Shown here: piece by piece, positions 8,799-16,284 of the stretch | Layout: each line of letters begins with the position of its first letter | Position numbering within the stretch: the stretch's first letter is position 1 | Source: Bacteroidota bacterium | GTDB lineage: Bacteria > Bacteroidota > Bacteroidia > Chitinophagales > Chitinophagaceae | Reading direction: 5' to 3' | Assembly (NCBI GenBank): GCA_016711825.1 | Contig: JADJSG010000003.1 | Coordinates: 186,001-250,000 of the forward strand | Length of the DNA stretch: 64,000 bases | The notes under the pieces: generated by a model | What the model was told of the DNA's origin: nothing | Databases searched by the model: none | Seen by the model: only the letters and a program-made list of their open reading frames with translations | Position numbers and translations under genes: made by a program

Positions 8799-8894
8799 AT
8801 GCAACTACAAAAAATGTTTATTACGTACATATTACTTCCTGTAATAATCTTCTTTTCGACAGAAGCTTTAGGCCAAAAAATACACATTATATGA
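8799..8894 (+). pseudogene. Truncated secreted-protein gene (signal peptide only)
   Basis: An ATG opens 31 codons encoding a clear signal peptide (MQLQKMFITYILLPVIIFF..., cleavage near ALGQ) followed within four codons by TGA. It sits 38 bases after the T9SS adhesin, where Bacteroidota often encode a partner outer-membrane protein. The body of the gene is missing; the RAYT remnant starts 77 bases downstream. It is most simply the 5' stub of a lost gene, although chance cannot be excluded. Confidence 0.45.
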
Positions 8895-8971
8895 ATGACA
8901 ATGTAAAAAATAAAAAATTTTGCATATCTAAAATCTTACAATGACAAATATTCTTTTGAAGTGAAATTATT

Positions 8972-9275
8972 CCCAGTTCTCATTAGTGTGTTTGTTCTGT
9001 GAAGCATATTTGCTTCGCAGACTTATTCTGTTGCGTTCCGCAACCTAAACGTAATGATCATTATTGAAATATTAAAATATACATGAAAATCCTGTAAGGG
9101 CAGGTATTGTATTAGAAGGAATTGATTACATTTACAGTAGCGCATCAAATTATGCCAATCAAAAGAGTGTATTTAATGTCGATTTTTTATGGTGATTATG
9201 TTAAGTTTGCTGAAAGCTTGTCTGTGACAAATAGGCAAAAGAATACAGCTTCGAAGCGAGGACGCTTCGAAGAAC
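8972..9275 (+). mobile_element. RAYT element copy 1, internally deleted
   Basis: The left part matches the left end of the fuller copy at 10625 (CCAGTTCTC..., the GAAGCA-TATT-TGCTTC hairpin, the GTTGCG-TTC-CGCAAC hairpin, then TGATCATT). At about 9077 it jumps to the right part: the last ~39 transposase codons beginning YIHENPVRAG, then the CTTCGAAGCG-AGGA-CGCTTCGAAG end hairpin. About 450 internal bases are missing relative to copy 2. Both ends are kept, so it has the form of a non-autonomous, MITE-like derivative. Confidence 0.8.
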
Positions 9276-9321
9276 TTCGGGAAATTGAAATAGTTTAAAC
9301 TTTAATTCGTAAACTTGCATT

Positions 9322-10098
9322 GTGGAAGAACAAGGCTACATAGAGGTTAAAATTGATGGATTAGTGGGTAATAAGCCACTAAAGCCCATTGATATTGACA
9401 TTGCTGATATAAAAGAAATTATCAGCGATGTTGAAACTTTTTTGTACCCAACAAGAGGTGAAAAAGCTGAACGGCCTCACATTTCTTACAGAATAGAAGA
9501 AGGGTCTGCGCGTAATTTGTTTTACCTGCCTATTTCAGGAGTTTTGCTTTTTAATGGTTTAAGCACTGAAATTAATAACAGAGGGAATATTGACTTTCTG
9601 GACAATAAAAGAGCGGAAATTATTGATAAGTTTCAACGAAGAGCAGCAGAAAGGAATCTTGAAATTTCATTTTATAGTTCGTCCACCAAAGAGCCCATTT
9701 TGAAAATCAATAAAGACACATCTTACTTCAAAATTGCCGCTACTTTTATTGAAACTGAGTTTGTATTGTACGGGAAGGTTAATGAAGAAGGAGGAAACAA
9801 TCCTAATTTTCATCTATTGACAAAAGAGTATGGAAAATTAGTTATTAGTGCTTCGGAGCAACAGCTTTTGGAAGGCGAAAAACGATTATTCAAAGTTTAT
9901 GGTGTTAGAGCTAAAGGCAAACAAAACCTTGCTGACGGCAAACCTTACGACCTAAAATTAATTGATTACATTACATACAATCCTAATTATGATGAACACA
10001 AGTTGGATTTGCTGATTGAAAGAGCCTCATTAAAATGGAATGTAATACCTAATGTAGATAGCTGGCTTCAACAAATTAGAGGAGGTGCAAATGGATAG
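9322..10098 (+). CDS. Protein of unknown function paired with a PIN-domain protein
   Basis: A 258-residue soluble protein starting at a GTG; no upstream in-frame ATG fits. There is no signal peptide or membrane segment. The N-terminal third (MEEQGYIEVKIDGLVGNKPL...) includes a ..SYRIEEGSARNLF segment, and the middle has a beta-rich part with LLTKEYGKLVISASEQQL and YGVRAKGKQN, possibly an OB- or SH3-like fold, though this is a guess. Its end overlaps the PIN gene by 8 bases with a strong ribosome site inside its last codons, so the two are translationally coupled. It could be an antitoxin or sensor partner, but it is much larger than a usual VapB and has no visible DNA-binding motif. Flanked on both sides by RAYT copies. 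Confidence 0.75.
   Translation: MEEQGYIEVKIDGLVGNKPLKPIDIDIADIKEIISDVETFLYPTRGEKAERPHISYRIEEGSARNLFYLPISGVLLFNGLSTEINNRGNIDFLDNKRAEIIDKFQRRAAERNLEISFYSSSTKEPILKINKDTSYFKIAATFIETEFVLYGKVNEEGGNNPNFHLLTKEYGKLVISASEQQLLEGEKRLFKVYGVRAKGKQNLADGKPYDLKLIDYITYNPNYDEHKLDLLIERASLKWNVIPNVDSWLQQIRGGANG
10076..10084 (+). promoter_or_regulatory. Strong Shine-Dalgarno of the PIN gene
   Basis: The purine-rich stretch (TAGAGGAGG, ending about 6 bases before the ATG at 10091) lies inside the end of the preceding gene. Such strong anti-16S pairing is rare in this window. It favours the ATG at 10091 over the GTG at 10085 and implies coupled translation. Confidence 0.65.
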
Positions 10099-10561
10099 TA
10101 TTTTACTCGACACCTCTTTTTGTATACGGCTGCTCAAGAACAATGATGATTTACATCAAAACGCAAAAGACTATTTCAAATTTTTTTTAGAAAAGAAAGT
10201 TGAAATTTACCTTTCATCCATAGTTATTGCAGAGTACTCCGTTAAAGATGACCCTAACAATTTGCCATTGGAATTTGTCAAAATTATTCCATTTGATTTT
10301 TTCGATGGTAAAACGGCTGGAGAATTTCATTCTATTTTACTCAATGATAAAGAACTTGTAAAAGAAATTGGCCGGGATATAGTTAAAGATGATTGTAAAT
10401 TGATAGCACAACTGTTCAATAGGAATATACAAGGATATATTACTAAAGACCGCAAATCATTCAGTAAATTTTTTGCACCCATTCAGTTATGTAAAAAATT
10501 TCAAGTAGAACTTCTTGATTTAGTAATTCCGCTGAAGGATTTTAAAGGAGAATTATTTTAA
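10091..10561 (+). CDS. PIN-domain ribonuclease-like protein
   Basis: About 156 residues with the PIN fold layout. The acidic set is visible: Asp7 in LLDTSF, Glu48 in IAEYS, Asp100/101 in KDDCKLIAQL and Asp120 in ITKDRKSF. PIN domains are Mg-dependent ribonucleases; VapC-type toxins are the best known. ATG 10091 is preferred because it follows a strong ribosome site and overlaps the upstream stop by 8 bases; a GTG at 10085 would add two residues. The coupled upstream gene may encode its regulator. This could be a toxin-antitoxin or defence module, or an RNA-processing pair. RAYT copies on both sides suggest mobility. Confidence 0.85.
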   Translation: MDSILLDTSFCIRLLKNNDDLHQNAKDYFKFFLEKKVEIYLSSIVIAEYSVKDDPNNLPLEFVKIIPFDFFDGKTAGEFHSILLNDKELVKEIGRDIVKDDCKLIAQLFNRNIQGYITKDRKSFSKFFAPIQLCKKFQVELLDLVIPLKDFKGELF

Positions 10562-10572
10562 TTAAGCCATCA

Positions 10573-10604
10573 CCGACTCTTCGGGATGTTCGGCTATGCG
10601 GCAC
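10573..10604 (+). repeat. ~31-bp unit shared with 13102-13133
   Basis: A CTCTTCGGGATGTTC core followed by a near-identical TGCGGCA segment appears here, 20 bases upstream of RAYT copy 2, and again at 13102-13133, where it truncates copy 3. It may be part of a second short interspersed repeat family. Confidence 0.55.
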
Positions 10605-10768
10605 CTTTTCTTCAAAGGCTATTGCCCCAGTTCTCGTTAGCTTGTATGTTCTGCGAAGCATATTTGCTTCAGTTTTCGTTAGCTTGTATGTTCTGTGAAG
10701 CATATTTGCTTCGCAGACTTATTCTGTTGCGTTCCGCAACCTTGACGTATTGATCATTATAAAAATAT

Positions 10769-10776
10769 TAAATTTG
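10769..10776 (+). promoter_or_regulatory. Putative -7 element (TAAATTTG) of the RAYT transposase
   Basis: Lies 5 bases before the transposase ATG, so a transcript would be nearly leaderless. The same motif is kept in copy 3 at 13028-13035 and is absent from the deleted copy 1. Confidence 0.35.
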
Positions 10777-10780
10777 CAAT

Positions 10781-11337
10781 ATGAGTTACGAATTTTCCGA
10801 TGGGTATCATATCAGAAATCAAAGTGCAACACATTATTTAACCTTTTCTATTGAAGGTTGGGTTGATTTGTTTAGTAGAAAAATATACAAGGATTTGATA
10901 CTTGAAAGTTTTGCGTATTGTCAAAAGAATAAGAATCTTTGTATTCATGCATTTGTAATAATGACTAACCATGTACATACACTATGGACAGCTAAAACAA
11001 TAATCTAAGAGATGTTATAAGAGATTTTAAAACATATACAAGTAAATCGTTTATCAAGATTATTAATGAAACTCCAGAAAGCAGACGAGAGTGGTTATTA
11101 CACATGTTTAGTTTTTATGCACGTCAAACTGTTGCTAATAAGCAATACAAAATATGGACGAATGATAACCATCCTGAAGAAATATTTTCACAGGATTTCT
11201 TTTATCAAAAGTTGCAATATATACATGAAAATCCTGTAAGGGCAGGTATTGTATTTGAAGGAATTGATTACATTTACAGTAGCGCATCAAATTATGCCAA
11301 TCAAAAGAGTGTATTTAATGTCGATTTTTTATGGTGA
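10781..11337 (+). pseudogene. RAYT/Y1 (HUH) transposase, frameshifted
   Basis: The first frame encodes MSYEFSDGYHIRNQSATHY through the HUH metal motif in MTNHVHTLW and stops at 11006-11008. The rest continues in another frame as NNLRDVIRDFKTYTSKSF... and then FYARQT, QYKIWTNDNHPEEI and YIHENPVRAG..., the usual C-terminus of REP-associated tyrosine transposases, where the Tyr before IHENP is probably catalytic. The shift lies near 10993-11003. The family nicks single-stranded DNA at hairpin ends and is related to IS200 TnpA. This copy should be inactive unless recoded; no slippery heptamer is obvious. Confidence 0.88.
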
Positions 11338-11486
11338 TTATGTTAAGTTTGCTGAAAGCTTGTCTGTGACAAACATTCAAAAGAATACAGCTTCGAAGCG
11401 AGGACGCTTCGAAGAACCTGGTAAAAAACCTTAGGTGCAAGCTTAGAGGACAACACCATAGTTACACAAACTGAATTGATAAAAAT

Positions 11487-12179
11487 ATGACTGAAGCAAT
11501 TATCCCCTTACTTTCCTTAATCGCCCTAGAAATAATTCTTGGGATAGACAACATAATTTTTATATCTATTTTGGCAGACAAACTACCCGAAAATCAACGA
11601 GATAAATTACGTTTTTGGGGGATTGGTTTAGCAATGGTAATGAGATTGGGGCTTCTGGCTTTTATTTCTTGGATATTAAAACTAGACAAAACCTTATTTA
11701 CCTTATTTGAAATAGATTTTTCGGGTAAAGGACTTATTTTAATTTTTGGAGGTTTGTTTCTAATCTATAAAAGCACAAAAGAAATTTATCATAAATCTGA
11801 AATTGCCTCTGAAGAAGTACCTACGATACCTAAAAAAATCAGTTTTTATAAATTATTGTCAGAAGTGATTATTTTGGATTTAGTATTTTCAATTGATTCT
11901 ATTATTACTGCTGTAGGAATGGTAAAAGAACTTTGGGTAATGTACACAGCTGTTGTTGTTACCGTGGTCATTATGCTTTTTGCGTCAAAGCCTATTAGTC
12001 AATTTATTACCAAGCACCCTTCATTTAAAATATTAGCACTTTGTTTTTTAATGATGATTGGCGTAGCATTATTAGCAGAAGGTTTCCACTTTGAAATTCC
12101 CAAAGGATATATTTATTTTTCTATGGCTTTTGCATTTTTAGTAGATATTATTCAAATGAAAACCGTGCAAAAGAAATAA
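11487..12179 (+). CDS. TerC-family integral membrane protein (putative metal exporter)
   Basis: A 230-residue TerC/Alx-type protein with about seven membrane helices. Two family motifs are visible: EIILGIDNIIFISIL near residues 15-29 and DLVFSIDSIITAVGM near residues 132-146, each with the acidic residue thought to bind a cation. Homologues such as Alx and MeeF/YkoY export manganese, often co-translocationally protecting secreted proteins. The ATG at 11487 is in good context. It overlaps the next gene by one base (TAATG), so the two are one operon. The pair lies between RAYT copies 2 and 3. Confidence 0.9.
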   Translation: MTEAIIPLLSLIALEIILGIDNIIFISILADKLPENQRDKLRFWGIGLAMVMRLGLLAFISWILKLDKTLFTLFEIDFSGKGLILIFGGLFLIYKSTKEIYHKSEIASEEVPTIPKKISFYKLLSEVIILDLVFSIDSIITAVGMVKELWVMYTAVVVTVVIMLFASKPISQFITKHPSFKILALCFLMMIGVALLAEGFHFEIPKGYIYFSMAFAFLVDIIQMKTVQKK

Positions 12180-12892
12180 TGAAGTATTGTTTTATCCTTT
12201 TTAGTTTTATCCCATTTATGTCGTCAGCACAATCATTTGATTTGGGCAGTTGGAATATTCTAAATTTAAAATACAACTATAATGAAAAATGGAGCGTTTT
12301 TGGCGAAGCACAATTACGTTCCTTAAAGTTTTATGATCATTTTCATTACTACGAGTACAAAGGTGGTGTAAACTATAAAGCGCATAAAAACTTAACATTA
12401 GCCATAGGAACAGGAAGCTATCAAACCTATAAAGAAGGTGGGAATTTTGTTTTGCCGAAAAACAATGATGAATTTAGAATTTGGCCACAAGTTTTAGTGT
12501 TTCAATCTATTGGAAAATTAAAAATTGAACAACGCTATAGGGCAGAGTTTAGGTTTACAAGCAAAGGTTATCGCAATAGGTTCAGGTACAGAGTCGGATT
12601 ATCTTATCCGTTTGGAAAAGAAGTAAATGGTTACAAACCTTTTCAAATTAATGCAAGTAATGAGTTGTTTTTTACCGACAAAGAACCCTATTTTGAAAGA
12701 AACAGATTATTATTTACTTTCAATTACAAACTCAACAAAACAACAACATTACAAATAGGCTATTTACACCAATTTGATTATAAAATAAATGACGAAACAG
12801 GAAGGGACTTTTTGCAACTTGGTTATTTCATTGAAATATTTAGAAAACAATCAACAAAAAACACAATTGATACTGATTTGAAAGATAATTAA
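12179..12892 (+). CDS. DUF2490 outer-membrane beta-barrel-like protein
   Basis: A signal peptide (MKYCFILFSFIPFMSSAQ) is followed by about 215 residues of alternating polar/aromatic strands (e.g. WSVFGEAQLRSLKFYDHF, IEQRYRAEFRF, LFTFNYKL, LQIGYLHQFDYKIN) typical of DUF2490, an outer-membrane barrel family common in Bacteroidota. The C-terminus ends in a strand (FLQLGYFIEIF) plus a charged tail. The start codon overlaps the TerC stop by one base. Function is not established; a metal-related role is suggested only by the neighbour. Confidence 0.85.
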   Translation: MKYCFILFSFIPFMSSAQSFDLGSWNILNLKYNYNEKWSVFGEAQLRSLKFYDHFHYYEYKGGVNYKAHKNLTLAIGTGSYQTYKEGGNFVLPKNNDEFRIWPQVLVFQSIGKLKIEQRYRAEFRFTSKGYRNRFRYRVGLSYPFGKEVNGYKPFQINASNELFFTDKEPYFERNRLLFTFNYKLNKTTTLQIGYLHQFDYKINDETGRDFLQLGYFIEIFRKQSTKNTIDTDLKDN

Positions 12893-12924
12893 CAAAACGC
12901 CAGAAACTAACATGTGTAATTGAT

Positions 12925-13100
12925 CCCCCAGTTCTCGTTAGCGTGTTTGTTCTGTGAAGCATAATTGCTTCGCAGACATATTCTGTTGCATTCCGCAACC
13001 TTGATGTAATGATCATTTTTAAAATATTAAATTTGCAATATGAGTTACGAATTTGCCGATGGCTATCAAATCAGAAATCAAGATGCGACATATTATTTAA
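12925..13100 (+). mobile_element. RAYT element copy 3, left end only
   Basis: Starts with CCCCAGTTCTCGTTAGC, carries both left-end hairpins and the first ~20 transposase codons, then breaks off at about 13100 into the CTCTTCGGG unit also seen at 10573. There is no right end. Confidence 0.8.
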
Positions 13101-13153
13101 TCCGCTCTTCGGGATGTTCAACTCTGCGGCATCCTGAAGCACTTATAAATTAG
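13040..13153 (+). pseudogene. 5' fragment of RAYT transposase
   Basis: The ATG at 13040 encodes MSYEFADGYQIRNQDATYYL, nearly the N-terminus of the copy 2 transposase, then runs into unrelated sequence and stops after 37 codons. It cannot be functional. The remaining 13154-13327 contains no gene. Confidence 0.85.
13102..13133 (+). repeat. ~31-bp unit shared with 10573-10604
   Basis: Second copy of the CTCTTCGGGATGTTC...TGCGGCA unit, here forming the breakpoint that truncates RAYT copy 3. Confidence 0.55.
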
Positions 13154-13327
13154 ATTCTCCGAACCAATGAAAACATAATTCCAATATATCTCGCATACCT
13201 TTCCTTATTTCTCGGAGCTATCATTCATTTGTTAGCTTCCTTTTTGAGCAAGAATGAGATTATGGTTTTTTATGTGGTGTAAGCAAGGCCACATTCCCTT
13301 GCCAGTAAAGAATTAGTAGATGAAATA

Positions 13328-13681
13328 CTACGTTATTGAATTCAGTATACTTTCAATTTGATTCATATCAAAAGGTTTACTAATGACGCTTAACACATTG
13401 TGTTTTTTTGATTGTTCTTCATTGATCTCTGCTCCCCATCCTGAAACAATGATAACAGTGATACTTTGATTAAATTGTTCGGATATATACTCTGCCAATT
13501 GCCATCCATTCATTTCAGGCATGCCAATATCTGAAAAAACAACATCGTACTGATTGCTTTGCATTAGCTGAATGGCTTGCTTGCCACTTGAAGCTGTATG
13601 TGTTTGATGTCCCATCATGTCTAACATTAAGCTGGCATTGGTTCGAATGGCTTCATTGTCATCGACCCATAAAATGTTCAA
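13328..13681 (-). CDS. Single-domain response regulator (CheY-like)
   Basis: A 117-residue receiver domain with no output domain. Phosphoacceptor Asp51 lies in VVFSDIGMPEMNGW, the acidic pair in WVDDNE (residues 7-8), Ser80 in IIVSGW and Lys102 in SVISKPF, so all switch residues are present. The start is TTG, overlapping the histidine kinase stop as TTGA; an alternative in-frame ATG would cut into beta-1. Coupled translation with the kinase indicates they are cognate partners. With no DNA-binding domain it probably signals through protein interaction or serves as a phosphate sink. Confidence 0.88.
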   Translation of the reverse strand: MNILWVDDNEAIRTNASLMLDMMGHQTHTASSGKQAIQLMQSNQYDVVFSDIGMPEMNGWQLAEYISEQFNQSITVIIVSGWGAEINEEQSKKHNVLSVISKPFDMNQIESILNSIT

Positions 13682-15648
13682 CTGTTTTTTATTTCTGGCT
13701 TCGGATGCTCTTTCGTTTCATTTTCGCTGAGATGAAGTTGATGATCTGCCATTTCATTATTTATGGGTAATACCATTTCAATGGTGGAGCCCACACCCTG
13801 TATTGTATGCTTTACATAAATTTCGCCATCATGCTCTTTTACAATACTATATACACCACTCATACCGAGTCCTCGTCCTTGTTCATAGCCTTTGGTCGTA
13901 TAAAAGGGTTGAAATATTCTGGCTTTTATTTGATCGTTCATTCCAATGCCATTGTCACTGATGCTGATGAAAATTTTATCCTCTTTTTCGGTGGTTTGAA
14001 TCGTAATATTGCCACCTTTTGGCATTGCCTCAACGCTGTTTTTGATGATATTAAAAAATGCAGATCTTAAATCGGCATCGTTTCCACTTATTTCTGATAG
14101 CGAGGTGAATTGGGTTGTAATCGTTATAGATAGGCCTTTTTTCTCTATTTCTTCTTTCCAGATAGGTCGTGATTGGAGTATAACTTCTTCGATTAAGTTA
14201 TTGAGATTGATTTTTGAAACTTTATTTTTTATTATTTTATTTCCACCAAATCGTTGTAATAATTGAACCCTAAAAGCAGTATCATTGACCATTTTTTTGA
14301 TGGTATCTAAATAATATTTAGTGGTTTCACTGATGTCATTTTCAGCCATGGCAAGTTCTATATTCCCATAAATGGCTTGTAATGAATTGTTGAAATCATG
14401 AGCAATGGATGAGGTCATTTCGCCAATAGCACCCAAGCGTTGACTTTCGATTAAGGCGATATGAGCCTTTTTTGCTTCTGTGATATCTCTCATTACACCG
14501 ATAATAAACTTATTTCCTTCATTGTCAATATACCTTGTTTTTCTGGTTGAAATGGTCAGTGTTTCTCCTTTGCGAACGGTTAAAAATTCCTCCGTAATAT
14601 TTTCAACTCCCGTTAATAGAACTTCTTTGTCTATGCGCAGAAAATTGTTTCTTTCTTCTTCTGATACATCTTCTGACAGTGATTTACCAATAATATCTTC
14701 TCTTGATAAACCAAATAACTTGCAAAAAGCATCGTTTACAATAAGTAATACACTGTTTTTGTCTTTTACAAATACAGGGTCTCCAATATTGTTAATAATA
14801 TTCGATAAGTTGCTTTCACTTCTTCGTAATGAATCCTCTGCATGCTTTTGTTCAGTAATATCAACAAAATTGACGATTATTTTTTCAATCGAATTGTCTT
14901 TAATGTCAAAAAATGGGGTAGCATTTGCATTGACCCAGGTGATAGGTTCATTTTTAGCATGTTTAATCCCAAGAGTATAATTTGATATCGATGATTTTGA
15001 TTGAAGTACTTTATTGACAGGGTAGTCATCCACTAAAACAGGCTCCATATTTTCATATACAAACATCCATTCTTTATCAATTGCTATCTTTCCCAGCATC
15101 TGCTCTGAACTTAATCTTAATATTTTGGAGGCTTGATTGTTGCTATAAACTATCTGTGTATTTCTATCATGTATTACAACACCTATCAACAATTCATTGA
15201 ATGCTAAACGAAATTCGGATTCGTTTTTGATGAAATTTTCTTCATATTGATCATAGGAGATAATAGCATTTTTACTTTCAGTGATATCGTTAATGAGTAT
15301 GGTTAACCCTGTTATAAGCTGCTCTTCGATAATGGGTAATATCCTGACATTAACCAGACGTATCTGTCCATGATTGTCTACAAAATTTGACTCGTAAAAT
15401 GCTTGTTTTATATCCTTTTTTACCCTTTCATGTATCTGCTTTATTTGTTGATGATTTTCAACTGGAAACAAACTGATCAAATTTTTTCCGATGAATTCTA
15501 TATCAGTAAAATTTTTTTCGATATAATTTACTTGCTTAACGATATCATCTAAATCAATGTTTAGGATAAAAAGAATTGTGTGCGACGAAAAGAATATATT
15601 TTCTCTTTGTTTCTTTAAATTTTCTATGTTGATCATCGCCGTTTTCAT
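13678..15648 (-). CDS. PAS-domain sensor histidine kinase
   Basis: A 656-residue cytoplasmic-type kinase with no membrane segment. There are three PAS domains (about residues 15-128, 140-270 and 275-395, the latter two ending in DIT motifs), then a HisKA domain with His417 in SSIAHDFNNSLQA and an HATPase_c domain (about 480-635) with N box NIIKNSVEAM, G1 SDNGIGM and G2 GRGLGMSGV. The HDFNN form of the H box fits the NtrB-like/HPK4 class. It overlaps the downstream receiver gene by 4 bases. The PAS domains suggest sensing of redox, light or small ligands, but no cofactor residues could be assigned. Confidence 0.92.
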   Translation of the reverse strand: MKTAMINIENLKKQRENIFFSSHTILFILNIDLDDIVKQVNYIEKNFTDIEFIGKNLISLFPVENHQQIKQIHERVKKDIKQAFYESNFVDNHGQIRLVNVRILPIIEEQLITGLTILINDITESKNAIISYDQYEENFIKNESEFRLAFNELLIGVVIHDRNTQIVYSNNQASKILRLSSEQMLGKIAIDKEWMFVYENMEPVLVDDYPVNKVLQSKSSISNYTLGIKHAKNEPITWVNANATPFFDIKDNSIEKIIVNFVDITEQKHAEDSLRRSESNLSNIINNIGDPVFVKDKNSVLLIVNDAFCKLFGLSREDIIGKSLSEDVSEEERNNFLRIDKEVLLTGVENITEEFLTVRKGETLTISTRKTRYIDNEGNKFIIGVMRDITEAKKAHIALIESQRLGAIGEMTSSIAHDFNNSLQAIYGNIELAMAENDISETTKYYLDTIKKMVNDTAFRVQLLQRFGGNKIIKNKVSKINLNNLIEEVILQSRPIWKEEIEKKGLSITITTQFTSLSEISGNDADLRSAFFNIIKNSVEAMPKGGNITIQTTEKEDKIFISISDNGIGMNDQIKARIFQPFYTTKGYEQGRGLGMSGVYSIVKEHDGEIYVKHTIQGVGSTIEMVLPINNEMADHQLHLSENETKEHPKPEIKNS

Positions 15649-15946
15649 GTTATCGTAATTTAAATACTAAAAAGATTCATATATCGACAATAAAAAATTT
15701 ATTGATTTACATATACTAAAATAGAAAATCAACATTTATCATTTTCAATTCTATTATAAAGATAATATACTATTTTATATATCATAGTGTAGCCATACTT
15801 TAAGATAATATGTTTAAATAAAAAAAATCTTCAATATTACAACGAAAAATATACGAAAATTGAAACGATAATGAATTCCCATTAGTACATGAATGTATCG
15901 AAAGAATTGTGTGTGGGGAATATCTTGCCTAAGCATCAAGCTAAAA

Positions 15947-15968
15947 CATGATACTCGTTGGTATCATG
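15947..15968. other. Perfect 8-bp inverted repeat (CATGATAC/GTATCATG)
   Basis: Two exact 8-base arms separated by TCGTTG, mid-way between the divergent kinase and miaB promoters. It could be an operator for a dimeric regulator or a small transcript hairpin; no T run follows on either strand. Confidence 0.4.
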
Positions 15969-16247
15969 AATAATCATCTTGCAGTTAAAAAACTAGGAGT
16001 ACAAAATATAAATACAGAAATCAATATTAAAGCGGTTAAAATTCATCCTACATAAAACTTTACAAATACATACAAGAGTCTCATGCTCATAATCAACGCT
16101 GCATTTTTACAGCCCTAAGGAGCCATTTATATTAAATACATTTAAAGTATATGGGTATCAGGCTTATAACCAATGAATTTCAGCTTATCGTCATTGAATT
16201 GTATAGAATGATTCGCTGGTATTAGATTAGCTATTCAGTAAATACTT

Positions 16248-16255
16248 TATATTTG
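16248..16255 (+). promoter_or_regulatory. Putative -7 element (TATATTTG) of miaB
   Basis: Matches TAnnTTTG and lies 29 bases before the chosen ATG at 16285. No clear -33 TTTG at the expected spacing. Confidence 0.4.
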
Positions 16256-16284
16256 CAGGTTCAACTATTTACTTGTTATTGACT

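Larger units (their letters stand above)
8761..9321. other. Non-coding stretch with a gene fragment and a RAYT element remnant
   Basis: After the adhesin gene this stretch holds a 31-codon signal-peptide fragment (8799-8894), about 75 bases of AT-rich DNA, the internally deleted RAYT element copy (8972-9275) and a short leader before the GTG at 9322. No intact gene is visible. Confidence 0.7.
10625..11417 (+). mobile_element. RAYT (REP-associated tyrosine transposase) element copy 2, most complete
   Basis: The left end carries a GAAGCA-TATT-TGCTTC hairpin (the surrounding ~42 bases are duplicated in tandem, about 10630-10671 and 10672-10713) and a GTTGCG-TTC-CGCAAC hairpin. Then come the transposase pseudogene (10781-11337) and the perfect CTTCGAAGCG-AGGA-CGCTTCGAAG hairpin at the right end. 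Subterminal hairpins without terminal inverted repeats are typical of IS200/IS605-like, single-strand transposing elements. Sequence shared with copy 1 ends at 11417. Confidence 0.85.
15649..16284. other. Intergenic stretch between divergent kinase and miaB genes
   Basis: About 630 bases of AT-rich DNA with no open reading frame worth calling. It contains an 8-bp perfect hairpin at 15947-15968 and the putative miaB -7 element at 16248-16255. No tRNA-like structure was seen. Confidence 0.6.

Noticed and set aside
10993..11003. Possible programmed frameshift in the RAYT transposase
   Set aside because: No slippery sequence or pseudoknot was recognised and the other copies are also defective, so decay is simpler.
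11249..11434. Open frame overlapping the right part of RAYT copy 2
   Set aside because: It is out of frame with the transposase C-terminus and matches no transposase motif; copy 1 carries the same sequence without it.
14009..14980. Plus-strand frames up to 166 codons within the histidine kinase gene
   Set aside because: They lie antisense to a well-supported kinase with domain motifs and show low-complexity Ser/Phe/Ile composition.
15649..16284. tRNA or small RNA gene in the long kinase-miaB gap
   Set aside because: No cloverleaf, T-loop signature or other RNA motif was found; only one hairpin is present.
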